From the NCBI RefSeq assembly GCF_021534965.1, contig NZ_CP091037.1:248001-312000 (forward strand): a stretch of DNA of 64,000 nt, written 5' to 3'. Origin of the DNA: Muricauda sp. SCSIO 65647. Its GTDB lineage: Bacteria > Bacteroidota > Bacteroidia > Flavobacteriales > Flavobacteriaceae. The translations under genes and the position numbers were made by a program. Within the stretch, counting starts at the first letter, position 1; each line of letters begins with the position of its first letter. Shown here one piece after another: positions 27,546 through 36,762 of the stretch. Below the pieces are notes generated by a model. That model did not search any database and had not been told where the DNA came from. It was given only the letters and a program-made list of their open reading frames with translations.

Positions 27546-30500
27546 ACTTAAAAATTTTTGGGCCATCATTATTTCGAGCCACCAATATCGACTTCTTGTC
27601 ATTTGATGACCCCAGTAGTTTCATATCGCGTATTTCACCTGATACATAAAACCCGCTTTCGGAATAAGACAACGGTTCGAATACCCTATTTTTCCCGCCT
27701 TTCAAAAACATACCGCAACTGCCTGCCTGTATACCCAACTGGGGTTTGATACGAAATAGGTTTCCACCAAGCAAAATATCGGTAATACCATCTGCATCCA
27801 TATCATCAAGAAAAATTGCGTAGTTCGAGGTCAATTGTGCCTCGATCGGCAAGGCCACCATTTCAAAACTGTTTTTGTTGTTCCAAAACACCATTGACTC
27901 TAAATAATTGGCTTTCAACGTAATGCCCTGTTCCAATTTCTCTTCTGTGAAAACATCCTGTACCGTGGCATTGGCATAATCACTATGCTTTACAAAACTT
28001 TTTGACAAATAGGGCATTTGTGAGGTAATGTCTTTTTTTGTAGGAATGGGATACAATTTGCCCTCTTCATACTTGCACAGTACATGATCTATGGCCCCGT
28101 TATTGTCAAAATCATTGATGAACAGTGTCAGAGGCTTATCAACGGAAGCTTTATAAAAATTGTTCAGGCCAAAATTGGCCGCCACGATGTCTTCATACCC
28201 ATCATTGTCCAAATCTTTTACCGCAACCGCATTCCAAAGGCCATGGGTCTTGCCCAAACCGAGCTCAGCGGTTTTTTCAATAAAGTTGCCTTGTTGGTTT
28301 TCGAAAAGTTTGATGGGCATGAATTCACCAACCACAACAAGATCTTGATCCCCATCGCGATCAAAATCAAACCAAGCGGCATCTGTTACCATGCCCACAT
28401 CGATGAGGCCCGCAGCCCTTATTTGGGTTTCGTCGGTGAAATTTCCCTTGCCATCATTGACCAATAAGAAGCTGCTCGGGGGCACACCGTATGAGAGTGG
28501 CACTGCCCGAGTTCCGACAAAAAGATCGAGATCGCCGTCATTATCAATATCGGATGGAAAAATGCAGGACGTATCAGCGAGATTACCATTGGGAATCATC
28601 TGTGACGATTTCCCAAAATTTCCAGAACCGTCGTTGATATATATTCTATTGGCCAATGCAAAGGAGCTTGAGGGATATTCATATCCTGCCGCCGCCACCA
28701 ATAGGTCTTGATCACCATCATTATCAATATCTGCAAAAACGGCGTTCACATCTTCGGCTTGGGCATCCTTTTCAAAAAGCGATTGGTTCGTCAAGCGAAA
28801 GTCGCCTTCTGGGGCGCTTTCGAACATTTGGCCGGGCTGCCCCTTGGCGCCACAGATAAAAAAATCACTTTTACCATCATTGTTGACATCGGCGACGGCA
28901 ACCGAAGGTCCTTCGGTTGCAATGGAACTGTATCGTAAGTTGTCTCGGTCAAAATCCAAGTACTTATTTTCACTATGCTCAAAATCTATGTCATACAACG
29001 CAGTAACATCGTTCAAAAGAACTGGCATCGGTTCCATTTGAAGATACTCCCCTCCCTCTTTATGTTGCGCTTCAGACTGACTGATGGTCAAAAATTGGTT
29101 CGCATCTATGTTGCGAAATTTAGAAACACCGCCTGAGGGCCAGACCACCTGAATGGAATCGATTTTTTGATAATGGGCCAAGCCAAAGTGCAGGCGATTG
29201 TCCATGGTTGACATGGTGCCCCGAACAGGATACGCCTCTTGAAACCATATTTTTCCGTCGGCATAGAGTGTTACCTGACTTCCTGTGGCTTGGCTATTCG
29301 CTTTGTCACCCTGAAGCGTTATGGTCAGATGGTTCCGTAATCCGTTCGTTTGGTTTTCATAAATGAACGGACTGTCGTTCAAGTTGTTGACGATCAAATC
29401 GAGATCTCCATCATTATCTAAATCGCCGAAGGCCGCGCCTGTTGAGAACGAAGGGGTGCCCAAACCCCAGTTTTCGGCCACATCGACAAACTTTAAATTT
29501 TCATTCTGGTTTTGATACAGATAATTTGAAACCTTTGCGGAAGGAATGTTATCGACCAGTTCTTTAATGACTGCCCCTTTTTCTTCATACATCTGACGCA
29601 ATTTATCGGCATTGTTATAAAAATCGATATAATCTTGGTCCAAGAGGTCTTTTACGATGCCATTGGTAATGTAAATTTCTTTATGCGCATCGTTGTTCAA
29701 ATCGAGTATATGAACTCCCCAACTCCATTCTGTGGCAGCAGTACCCGTCAATCGTGAAATTTCACTGAAAGCGACCATTTCATCGCCTGAAACTTTACCT
29801 TGGTTCAGTTGCAGGGTATTTCTGGGAAACTGCTTATGGTAACCATTTCTGATTCTCAGTTGGTAGGTATTCCAATCATCAAAAAGCACTTTGGTTTTGA
29901 CCCTTTCATTGCCATCGGGAAGCATTTCTGTGACAAAGATGTCTTGCCACCCATCATTGTTCAGGTCTGCTATATCGACCCCCATCGAACCTTGGCTTAT
30001 TTCTGCCATTGAAGTCTCTATCGCTTCGGTAAAAGTGCCGTTCTTATTGTTGTAGTACAAATAGTCTTTTTCAAAAAAGTCATTGGCGATGTAAATATCG
30101 GGCCAGCCATCTTTGTTGATGTCTCCCACTGACGCACCCAAACCAAAGCCTATTGCACTGCCGTAGATACCTGCCTCGACCGTGACATCCACAAATCGTC
30201 CCCCTACGTTTTTATAGAGTTTATTGCCCCCATGGGGGTCATAGATTTGACGTAATCCTTTTTTTGCATTCAACACCACTTCAGAAGGGTTTATGGAATT
30301 GTTCAGCAGGTACATATCCAAATCCCCATCCCTATCATAATCAAAAAAAGTGGCATTTACAGAAAACCCTAAATCGTCAATGCCCCACTCATGGGCCTTA
30401 TCCACAAAAATTGGAAAACCATTTGCATCAGGTTTTCCACTGTTTATATACAGATTGTTCCTTCTGTTTTCACTGTTGGGCCTGCCGCTTTTGCACACAT

Positions 30501-30921
30501 AGATATCTAACCAACCGTCATGGTTAATGTCAACGACACTGACACCCGTACTCCATGATCCCCGGCTGGCCACACCGGCAACTTCGGTAGCATCGACAAA
30601 CTGAAAACCGCCCTTGTTCACGTAGAGTTTATTATCGACTTGATTACCGCAGAAGAAGACGTCAAGGTGACCATCGTTGTTAAAATCGCCCATGCCCACG
30701 CCGGCACCATTGTAAAAGCTTTTGTATAGATAGATGTTAAAGTCTTCTGAGTAGCTCAATTGGTTCTCAAAGCCAATTCCTGTTTCTTTGGCATCCAATA
30801 GCAAGAAAACTTGATCATCATATGATTGTTCTTTGGTATTGCACCCATTTAAGGCGGAACCCAAACACACTATCAACAATATCTTTCTTATTGCGCCCAA
30901 TTCAGAATTTATCAATGGCAA
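27523..30921 (-). CDS. Giant FG-GAP/VCBS + ASPIC/UnbV lipoprotein, copy 3 (TTG start)
   Basis: A protein of about 1130 residues, first of the three paralogues and directly downstream of susD. No ATG exists between the upstream in-frame stop (30943-30945) and the lipobox (LNGCNTKE). Translation must begin at a TTG: 30921, 30915, or 30900, the last giving the neatest signal (GAIRKILLIVCLGSALNGC). Seven VCBS loops, an ATEWSWG...YITNGI block, an ASPIC/UnbV domain (ATGSQVTLYADGK to FGLAHYQKIDSIQVVWPSG) and six further loops match its siblings. A perfect hairpin (30920-30943) abuts the start. A rare start codon next to a hairpin suggests deliberately low translation relative to susCD. Function unknown; likely surface binding protein. 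Confidence 0.85.
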   Translation of the reverse strand: MPLINSELGAIRKILLIVCLGSALNGCNTKEQSYDDQVFLLLDAKETGIGFENQLSYSEDFNIYLYKSFYNGAGVGMGDFNNDGHLDVFFCGNQVDNKLYVNKGGFQFVDATEVAGVASRGSWSTGVSVVDINHDGWLDIYVCKSGRPNSENRRNNLYINSGKPDANGFPIFVDKAHEWGIDDLGFSVNATFFDYDRDGDLDMYLLNNSINPSEVVLNAKKGLRQIYDPHGGNKLYKNVGGRFVDVTVEAGIYGSAIGFGLGASVGDINKDGWPDIYIANDFFEKDYLYYNNKNGTFTEAIETSMAEISQGSMGVDIADLNNDGWQDIFVTEMLPDGNERVKTKVLFDDWNTYQLRIRNGYHKQFPRNTLQLNQGKVSGDEMVAFSEISRLTGTAATEWSWGVHILDLNNDAHKEIYITNGIVKDLLDQDYIDFYNNADKLRQMYEEKGAVIKELVDNIPSAKVSNYLYQNQNENLKFVDVAENWGLGTPSFSTGAAFGDLDNDGDLDLIVNNLNDSPFIYENQTNGLRNHLTITLQGDKANSQATGSQVTLYADGKIWFQEAYPVRGTMSTMDNRLHFGLAHYQKIDSIQVVWPSGGVSKFRNIDANQFLTISQSEAQHKEGGEYLQMEPMPVLLNDVTALYDIDFEHSENKYLDFDRDNLRYSSIATEGPSVAVADVNNDGKSDFFICGAKGQPGQMFESAPEGDFRLTNQSLFEKDAQAEDVNAVFADIDNDGDQDLLVAAAGYEYPSSSFALANRIYINDGSGNFGKSSQMIPNGNLADTSCIFPSDIDNDGDLDLFVGTRAVPLSYGVPPSSFLLVNDGKGNFTDETQIRAAGLIDVGMVTDAAWFDFDRDGDQDLVVVGEFMPIKLFENQQGNFIEKTAELGLGKTHGLWNAVAVKDLDNDGYEDIVAANFGLNNFYKASVDKPLTLFINDFDNNGAIDHVLCKYEEGKLYPIPTKKDITSQMPYLSKSFVKHSDYANATVQDVFTEEKLEQGITLKANYLESMVFWNNKNSFEMVALPIEAQLTSNYAIFLDDMDADGITDILLGGNLFRIKPQLGIQAGSCGMFLKGGKNRVFEPLSYSESGFYVSGEIRDMKLLGSSNDKKSILVARNNDGPKIFKYEDGKQQ

Positions 30922-30943
30922 AGAGGGACCTAAGTCCCTCTTT
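30920..30943 (-). promoter_or_regulatory. Hairpin between susD and FG-GAP copy 3
   Basis: A perfect 10-bp stem (AAAGAGGGAC with GTCCCTCTTT) and a 4-nt loop, ending at the TTG start codon of the next gene. On the minus strand it has only a short TTT after it, so it is more likely to affect message processing, stability or initiation than to be a full terminator. Confidence 0.6.
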
Positions 30944-30988
30944 TAAAATTAAAAAAACTAACTCAAACAATATAAAAACTACAACTTA

Positions 30989-32584
30989 TTAATAGCCAGG
31001 GTTTTGAACAAGGTTTACGTTTGATTGCAACTGTAATTGGGGAATCGGATAGAACCTCTTAAAAAGCTCTCCAGGATTTGCTTCCTTTAAAAACCATGCA
31101 TCTTCCCAATGTCCAAAACGGATGGTAATGGGCCGTGCGTGGTTTTCCATGGCCAGTTCTTTTTTCAGCTCCCAATACAAATCATCTTCACTAAGAACAG
31201 TCAATGCATCCAAACCAGCACGAGCCCTTACTTGGTTGACCAAATTCAATGCCTCTGCACTACCGTTATCTTGCCGCCATAGGCCTTCGGCACGCATCAA
31301 TAGTACATGGGCGAAACGATAAATAGCAAAATCATTGGAATAATTACGTTGACCTGAATTCAGTTCAATCTCATATTTTCCATATCGTGCCCCTTCTCGA
31401 TAGTATGCAATGCCCCTTGCCGATGTCAATGAAATCTCAGGGGTAATGAAAATATTGCAATCAATCGGTTTTTCTTCCAATTCCTCGGGCAGGGCTCTAT
31501 TAAAATCTTCCGTACAGTCTACCAATTCAAACTCGGGCTGAGGGTTGTTATAAAAGAAACCATCGGTATCGGTCCAAATGGGTTGGGCTTCTCCAGTATA
31601 TTGCTGGCCTACGATAAACATGCCTCTACGCTTGTCGTTTTCATCAAAGGCATTGTAAAAATCTTCTTGAATGCTAAACCCACCCCATGGTTGACCTACC
31701 AACCCGTATGTGGGTCTTGCCGATTGGTTAAGCGCACCTGACCAAATTACAAGTCCCCTGGCATTGTTCTTATCATAGGGCACCACGAAAATATTCTCAT
31801 TTGAATCTTCATTTTCAACCCTGAAATTTTTGAAATATCCTGATTCCAAAGAATAAGCCCCGCTATTGATGACCTCATTCGCAGCACCCGCCGCTTCTTG
31901 ATAGTGAGGGCCCGCATCAAATCGCTCTGCATTGATGTACAAATCGGCAAGCAAGGTATACGCGGCCCACTTGTTCATTTTGCCATAGGTTTCTATATTT
32001 TTCTCCTCTCGCAAATTGGGGATACTCTCTATCAGTTCTTGTTCAATAAATGTAAAAACTTCAGATGGGGAAGACTGAGATGGAGCCGCATCGGCTTCAG
32101 CAAATTCTGTCTCGATGGGAACATTGCCAAACAGATCCAGCAGTTTGAAATAATAAAAGGCCCTAAGTGCCCTTAGTTCTGAGATAATAGGGGCATCTTC
32201 ACCTACATTGGCCTCAAAAATCTCAATCAATCGATTGCACGAGGCCACGCCCCCAAACCACTTGGTCCACTCTCCATTGACAAAATCACGTTCGTTGAAC
32301 TCGTGTCGCATCAAACGCGGCCAGAGTCCGCCATCGTTCCATCCACCATTGGTCCTAATAGGACATGTTGATTGATCTGTTGTTATATCTTGTTCTTCAA
32401 AAAGACCCCAATACCCGTACAACGGGGTATAGGCAGCTGCAGCTGCAGCTGCTAATTGAACATCTGTTTGATAAAAACTTTCGGGCGTAATTTCTGAATG
32501 CACCTCTGCTTCTAAATCACTGCAGGAGTGGTAAAGGAAACCCGTAAGCAACAAGCTGATAATTAGTAAAGTTTTCGTTCTCAT
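30989..32584 (-). CDS. susD: SusD/RagB family glycan-binding lipoprotein (right module)
   Basis: A SusD-like protein of 531 residues from ATG 32584; the frame extends three codons to a TTG, but the ATG gives the better signal (MRTKTLLIISLLLTGFLYHSC, lipobox YHSC). It has the SusD features: ESFYQTDVQLAAAAAAAY near the N-terminus, ELRALRAFYYFKLLDLFGNVP (the RagB/SusD helix pair), and the C-terminal ELKKELAMENHA segment. SusD proteins bind the polysaccharide and close over the SusC barrel. It lies 18 bp after its susC partner and 67 bp before the first FG-GAP lipoprotein. It is only distantly related to the SusD at 7400-8872. Confidence 0.95.
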   Translation of the reverse strand: MRTKTLLIISLLLTGFLYHSCSDLEAEVHSEITPESFYQTDVQLAAAAAAAYTPLYGYWGLFEEQDITTDQSTCPIRTNGGWNDGGLWPRLMRHEFNERDFVNGEWTKWFGGVASCNRLIEIFEANVGEDAPIISELRALRAFYYFKLLDLFGNVPIETEFAEADAAPSQSSPSEVFTFIEQELIESIPNLREEKNIETYGKMNKWAAYTLLADLYINAERFDAGPHYQEAAGAANEVINSGAYSLESGYFKNFRVENEDSNENIFVVPYDKNNARGLVIWSGALNQSARPTYGLVGQPWGGFSIQEDFYNAFDENDKRRGMFIVGQQYTGEAQPIWTDTDGFFYNNPQPEFELVDCTEDFNRALPEELEEKPIDCNIFITPEISLTSARGIAYYREGARYGKYEIELNSGQRNYSNDFAIYRFAHVLLMRAEGLWRQDNGSAEALNLVNQVRARAGLDALTVLSEDDLYWELKKELAMENHARPITIRFGHWEDAWFLKEANPGELFKRFYPIPQLQLQSNVNLVQNPGY

Positions 32585-32602
32585 ATCGTACAATTTTTTT
32601 GC

Positions 32603-35599
32603 TTAGAAAGTTGCATTAATGCCTATGTTAAATGAGCGGGTGGGAAAATAGTCTCCCAAACGGTCGTACCCCGGAGCCAATATGCCGGTATTCCCTTCAA
32701 ATCTTGGTTCGGGATCGGCACCGGAATAGTCTGTAATGGTAATCAGATTGTTCCCTGAGGCATAAAACCTCAGCTTCGTCAAAGGACCAAGATTTTTAGT
32801 GTCCATATTATAGCCCAGGGTAATATTGTCCAATCTTAAAAAAGATGCGTTTTCAACATACTCGGTATGCCATGCGCTATCATCAGCGCTATCGGGGTTG
32901 AAAAAACCTCCGGTTATGTACCTAAACTGGGTGGCCCTTACAGGGTGACCCAACTTAGCCGCTGGCAAATTGGCAAGTTCATGGCCAAAAACACCCCTCC
33001 ATAGAAAATTCAAATCGAAATTTTTATAGGTAAACGTATTGGTGAAGCTCAAACTAAAATCGGGTAGTCCGTTGCCCGCTACCACAAAATCATCTGCCGA
33101 AGCATCATTTGCCAATATCTCCTCTCCATCGGCACTGAGAACCAATGCACGCCCCTCGTCATTAAATCCAACGAATCGTGGGGCCATGATATTACCGATA
33201 ACATCTCCTTCCCTAACCCTTGTCCCGAGAAGATTGTTGAAGCCCGGGGTTCCAAGATTCTCTATTAAAAACTCAGAGTTTTCCAAATTGTTGAACCGTA
33301 CCAGTTTTGTTTCGTTGGTATCAAAAATTACCCCGAAGTCCCAAGTAAACTCATCATTTCTGAAGATTCCGAAATTGACCTGCGCTTCAAACCCATTGGT
33401 TTCGAGCTCTCCTAAATTTATCAAGGTTCTGGGAAACAAGTTAGGTGGGCTGGGAACATCGATTTCGTTCAACAAATCGGAGGTGGTTCTATTGAAATAA
33501 TCAAAAGACCCATATACTCTTCCAGAGAAAATCGAAAAGTCCAATCCTATGTTCAGTTCTCCCTTTTCTTCCCATTTTAAATCTGGATTTGGATTGGAGG
33601 TTGGCTCAACTGCAGGAATGAATTCACTATTTACGAAACCTAAATTATTGGGGTCTGACCCAAGGGTTTCCAAAAAAGCATATCGCTGTACCGGGGTATT
33701 ACCCGTTAAACCGTAGCCAGCCCTAAATTTTAGAATCTCCACTTTGTCAAATTCGAATAACTTGTCTAAATTAACACTACCACTTACTGCCCAGAAGTTA
33801 CCCCATCTATTGTTGTCACCAAATCTTGATGAAGCTTCCCTTCTGAAACTTGCCGCTAAATTATAGGTGTCTTTATAGTTGAAGTTTGCCCTGGCGAAAT
33901 AAGAGGTCAATAAGCTTTCAGACTTAAAGGAATCTAGTGCCGCCACGGTACCATCTGGATTGAAGAGACCTAGACCCAAACCCAAATCGTTCCAAAGCAC
34001 CCCATCGGTTATAAAATCTGTATTGGTAGCATAAAATTCTTCATAAAACTGCTCCTGATAGCCATACCCTACAAGTACATTATAATTTAAGTCGCCGGAT
34101 GAATCGGCATAAGATGCGGTAAACTCGTAGAGCTGGTCACTCTCATCTGAAGTAAATCTTTCAGCTCTACCCCCAGCTTGTTCACCTCCTGGCAACCCCC
34201 TGTCACCACCTGTTATTGATCCTGAATTGCTATAAAACCCCTCCAATCTGCTGGTCACCTGATAAGAGTAATTGGCAGAGAGCGTAAGATTATTGATAAC
34301 TTCAAAATCTGCTTTAAAGTTGGTCAACGTGCGTTTATCCATCCTTTCCCTGGTATTCAAATCCAACATGGCGACCGGATTGAACACATTTTGTTCTTCC
34401 GTTTCGAAATATCCGCCAAATCTGTTTGGATCTCGGCCGAGTTCGGCCTCAGTCCTGTTTTCAAACACGGGTGCGGTAGGATTCCATAATAAGGCCTGCC
34501 TCAATACGCCCTCATTCTCAAGATCGGAATTCGTTCGCGTAAACGACATAATACCGGTTAGCCGTAATCTATCATCAAAAAGATTCTGTGAAATATTCAG
34601 ACGGGTATTAAAGACATTGATATCTTGCCCTCGAATGATTCCTTCAATATCACGATAGTTCATCGAGGCCCTATAGGAAGTACCATTGGAATTGTTCGAA
34701 AAAGCCACGTTGTAAACGTTTGTAACACCGGTACGGGTGGTCTCATCAAACCAATCTGTCCTCGTTCCAAAATCAACGCTGTTTGCCGCCCTGAACTCTT
34801 CAAAGCTGGCTGTTTGCGGGGTATTGGCAATAGATTCCAGTACTGCATAGGCATTGATATCAAGTTGTGCCTTTTGTTGGGTAGTTCCAGATTTTGTCGT
34901 AATAATGATCACTCCTGAACTCCCCCTAGTACCATAAATAGCACCCGCTGAAGCATCTTTTAAAACATCGATTGATGCGATATCATTTGGATCAACATTG
35001 TTCAAGCTCCCCCCAATTACCCCATCTATTACGATCAAGGGCTCAGTATTGGCTCCGAAAGTAGTTAAACCGCGAAGCCTAATTGTAGCTTCTTGAGTTG
35101 GGCTGCCTCCTGGTCTTGAAACGGTCAATCCCGCCACTTTTCCTGCCAGTAATTGTTCTGGGGTGTTAATGTTTCCCCGGTTAAAGCTTTCTTCTTTAAC
35201 GCTGATAATAGCACTGGTTACTTCCTTTTGCTTCAAAGTTCCATAACCAATAACCACCACTTCATCAAGTTTGGCCACATCTTCTTGCATGACAACATCA
35301 ATGGTGTCTTGATTACCTACCGCAATTTCCTGCGTTGTGAAACCAATGTACGAGAAGATCAATGTGGCTGAAGATGGTGCAGAAACGCTATAATTTCCAT
35401 CAAAATCAGACTGTGTGCCGGTTGCGGTTCCTTTTACAACAATACTTACCCCAGGCAAAGGTTGACCTTGACCATCGGTAACCGTACCTGAAACGGTGTT
35501 TCCCTGTCCAAATCCAGATTGAGAAAAAACAAAACATAGCAGTGCCAAAAAAAACAATCTAAAGGGTGGACATTTTAGTTTTAGTGAGTAGCTCTCCAT
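32603..35599 (-). CDS. susC: SusC/RagA TonB-dependent outer-membrane glycan transporter (right module)
   Basis: A 998-residue SusC-like transporter: signal peptide to about residue 31, carboxypeptidase-regulatory-like domain (GTVTDGQGQPLPGVSI), TonB-box region (LDEVVVIGYGTLKQ), plug with AIYGTRGSSGVIIITTKSG, and a long barrel ending in SFNIGINATF. The N-terminal 110 residues are very similar to the other SusC, while plug and barrel differ, so the two pores probably pass different oligosaccharides. It heads the right-hand operon and is divergent from the AraC-type regulator, sharing the 257-bp intergenic control region that holds the paired operator. Confidence 0.96.
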   Translation of the reverse strand: MESYSLKLKCPPFRLFFLALLCFVFSQSGFGQGNTVSGTVTDGQGQPLPGVSIVVKGTATGTQSDFDGNYSVSAPSSATLIFSYIGFTTQEIAVGNQDTIDVVMQEDVAKLDEVVVIGYGTLKQKEVTSAIISVKEESFNRGNINTPEQLLAGKVAGLTVSRPGGSPTQEATIRLRGLTTFGANTEPLIVIDGVIGGSLNNVDPNDIASIDVLKDASAGAIYGTRGSSGVIIITTKSGTTQQKAQLDINAYAVLESIANTPQTASFEEFRAANSVDFGTRTDWFDETTRTGVTNVYNVAFSNNSNGTSYRASMNYRDIEGIIRGQDINVFNTRLNISQNLFDDRLRLTGIMSFTRTNSDLENEGVLRQALLWNPTAPVFENRTEAELGRDPNRFGGYFETEEQNVFNPVAMLDLNTRERMDKRTLTNFKADFEVINNLTLSANYSYQVTSRLEGFYSNSGSITGGDRGLPGGEQAGGRAERFTSDESDQLYEFTASYADSSGDLNYNVLVGYGYQEQFYEEFYATNTDFITDGVLWNDLGLGLGLFNPDGTVAALDSFKSESLLTSYFARANFNYKDTYNLAASFRREASSRFGDNNRWGNFWAVSGSVNLDKLFEFDKVEILKFRAGYGLTGNTPVQRYAFLETLGSDPNNLGFVNSEFIPAVEPTSNPNPDLKWEEKGELNIGLDFSIFSGRVYGSFDYFNRTTSDLLNEIDVPSPPNLFPRTLINLGELETNGFEAQVNFGIFRNDEFTWDFGVIFDTNETKLVRFNNLENSEFLIENLGTPGFNNLLGTRVREGDVIGNIMAPRFVGFNDEGRALVLSADGEEILANDASADDFVVAGNGLPDFSLSFTNTFTYKNFDLNFLWRGVFGHELANLPAAKLGHPVRATQFRYITGGFFNPDSADDSAWHTEYVENASFLRLDNITLGYNMDTKNLGPLTKLRFYASGNNLITITDYSGADPEPRFEGNTGILAPGYDRLGDYFPTRSFNIGINATF

Positions 35600-35634
35600 A
35601 GACTTTAGAGTTTAGAATAGTTTGTTTACTTTTA

Positions 35635-35642
35635 TAAACGTA
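35635..35642 (-). promoter_or_regulatory. Putative -7 element TACGTTTA of right susC
   Basis: Minus-strand TACGTTTA within GTAATTATTACGTTTA, identical over 16 bases to the element upstream of the left susC. It lies 36-43 bp upstream of the ATG. No clear -33 TTG is at standard spacing. Confidence 0.45.
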
Positions 35643-35710
35643 ATAATTACATTTATTAAATATGAAACTAACAATTAAAAGTAGATTGGCAAAAAATTAA
35701 TATTCAGAAT

Positions 35711-35742
35711 GATAAAATAGTACAAGAATTGAATAATATTGT
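35711..35742 (-). promoter_or_regulatory. Putative AraC-type operator: two half-sites 21 bp apart
   Basis: On the minus strand ACAATATTATT (35732-35742) and ACTATTTTATC (35711-35721) start 21 bp apart. The site centre is 88 bp from the TACGTTTA centre, against 89 bp at the left susC. It sits between susC and the AraC-type gene, so autoregulation is possible as well. Confidence 0.65.
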
Positions 35743-35856
35743 ACCATATTCGCAATTATCGAGATTACGGCAGCATTTTCTTTTTAAGAAATTTCGGTAT
35801 TATAATGAGGCGAGATTATTAATAAAATCGCCGATTTTGACAACTAAACAACCCTT

Positions 35857-36717
35857 ATGAAAGTTTATCCATTCATAATTCCCAAACCCCCCAACAAGAG
35901 GTTGATAGTGGAGGTCGATCGTGGAAAAGCTTTTTTTGACAAACTGCACCAACATGAAGAGATTCAACTAAGCCATATAATACAAGGAAGGGGTAAACTC
36001 TTTGTGGTTGACAGTGTACACCCGTTTCAAGAAGGTGATACTTTTGCCATTGGCAGTAAAAGTGCCCATCTTTTTCAAAGCCTGGATGCTCTGAACGATA
36101 GCCACATGGTTTCGGTATTCTTTACAAAAAACTCTTTCGGTGATGGTTTTTTTGAGATTCCTGAACTTAAGCGGGTCCATCCATTTTTTGATATGGCATC
36201 ACGTAGCTTCCGTTTAGAAACCAATAAAGCATCTGTTGGCGAAATGATGTCGAAACTGCCCCATTCGAACAATTTTGCTAAATTTTTGAGCTTTCTAAAA
36301 ATCCTAAAAAAAATCTGCGCTTCAAAAATCGATCCCTTGACCGATTTTGTGCTTGACAGAACCTTATCGAATAACGAAGGTCAGCGATTACAGACAGTCT
36401 TTGATTATGTGACCAAAAACTTTCAAAGCGAAATCCGCCTCGTCGAGGCTGCCAGCTTGGTACATATGACGCCCAATGCGTTCTGTAGGTTTTTCAAACA
36501 ACGTACCAATAAAACTTTTTTCCAATTTCTTATCGAATTAAGGATAGAACATGCCCGACAACTTTTGATAGATCGAAAAGATTTGAACATTGCTCAAATA
36601 TCCCGAAGATCAGGTTTTAACTCAATCACAAACTTCAATCGAAAATTTAAGGAAAGTACTGGTCTTACCCCTTCGAAATACTACCAAAAAATGAACCGGG
36701 AGTTACCTATATTTTGA
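35857..36717 (+). CDS. Cupin-AraC family transcriptional regulator of the PUL
   Basis: A 286-residue AraC/XylS regulator. The N-terminal cupin-like ligand-binding domain (about residues 20-90) has HQHEEIQLSHIIQG and GDTFAIG. The C-terminal domain (about 185-280) carries two helix-turn-helix motifs (LVEAASLVHMTPNAFCRFF and IAQISRRSGFNSITNFNRKFK, then GLTPSKYY). The cupin probably senses a mono- or oligosaccharide released by the locus enzymes. It is the only dedicated regulator inside the polysaccharide locus, is divergent from the right susC, and its family typically binds tandem half-sites about 21 bp apart, which is what both susC upstream regions show. No hybrid two-component or sigma/anti-sigma system is present, so this is the likely controller of both modules. 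Confidence 0.92.
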   Translation: MKVYPFIIPKPPNKRLIVEVDRGKAFFDKLHQHEEIQLSHIIQGRGKLFVVDSVHPFQEGDTFAIGSKSAHLFQSLDALNDSHMVSVFFTKNSFGDGFFEIPELKRVHPFFDMASRSFRLETNKASVGEMMSKLPHSNNFAKFLSFLKILKKICASKIDPLTDFVLDRTLSNNEGQRLQTVFDYVTKNFQSEIRLVEAASLVHMTPNAFCRFFKQRTNKTFFQFLIELRIEHARQLLIDRKDLNIAQISRRSGFNSITNFNRKFKESTGLTPSKYYQKMNRELPIF

Positions 36718-36742
36718 ATTTCCGTTTCTAAATCTTAAAAAC

Positions 36743-36762
36743 AAAACCGTTCAGGGTTTTTT
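36743..36762 (+). terminator. Terminator-like hairpin after the AraC-type gene
   Basis: A short stem (AAAACC with GGTTTT, 6-nt loop) followed by T residues, 25 bp after the regulator stop. It overlaps the last codons of the convergent epimerase gene and could work in both directions. Confidence 0.4.

Noticed and set aside
30920-30943. A full terminator at this hairpin
   Set aside because: The minus-strand U-run is only three long and the hairpin ends at the next start codon, so it is listed as regulatory instead.
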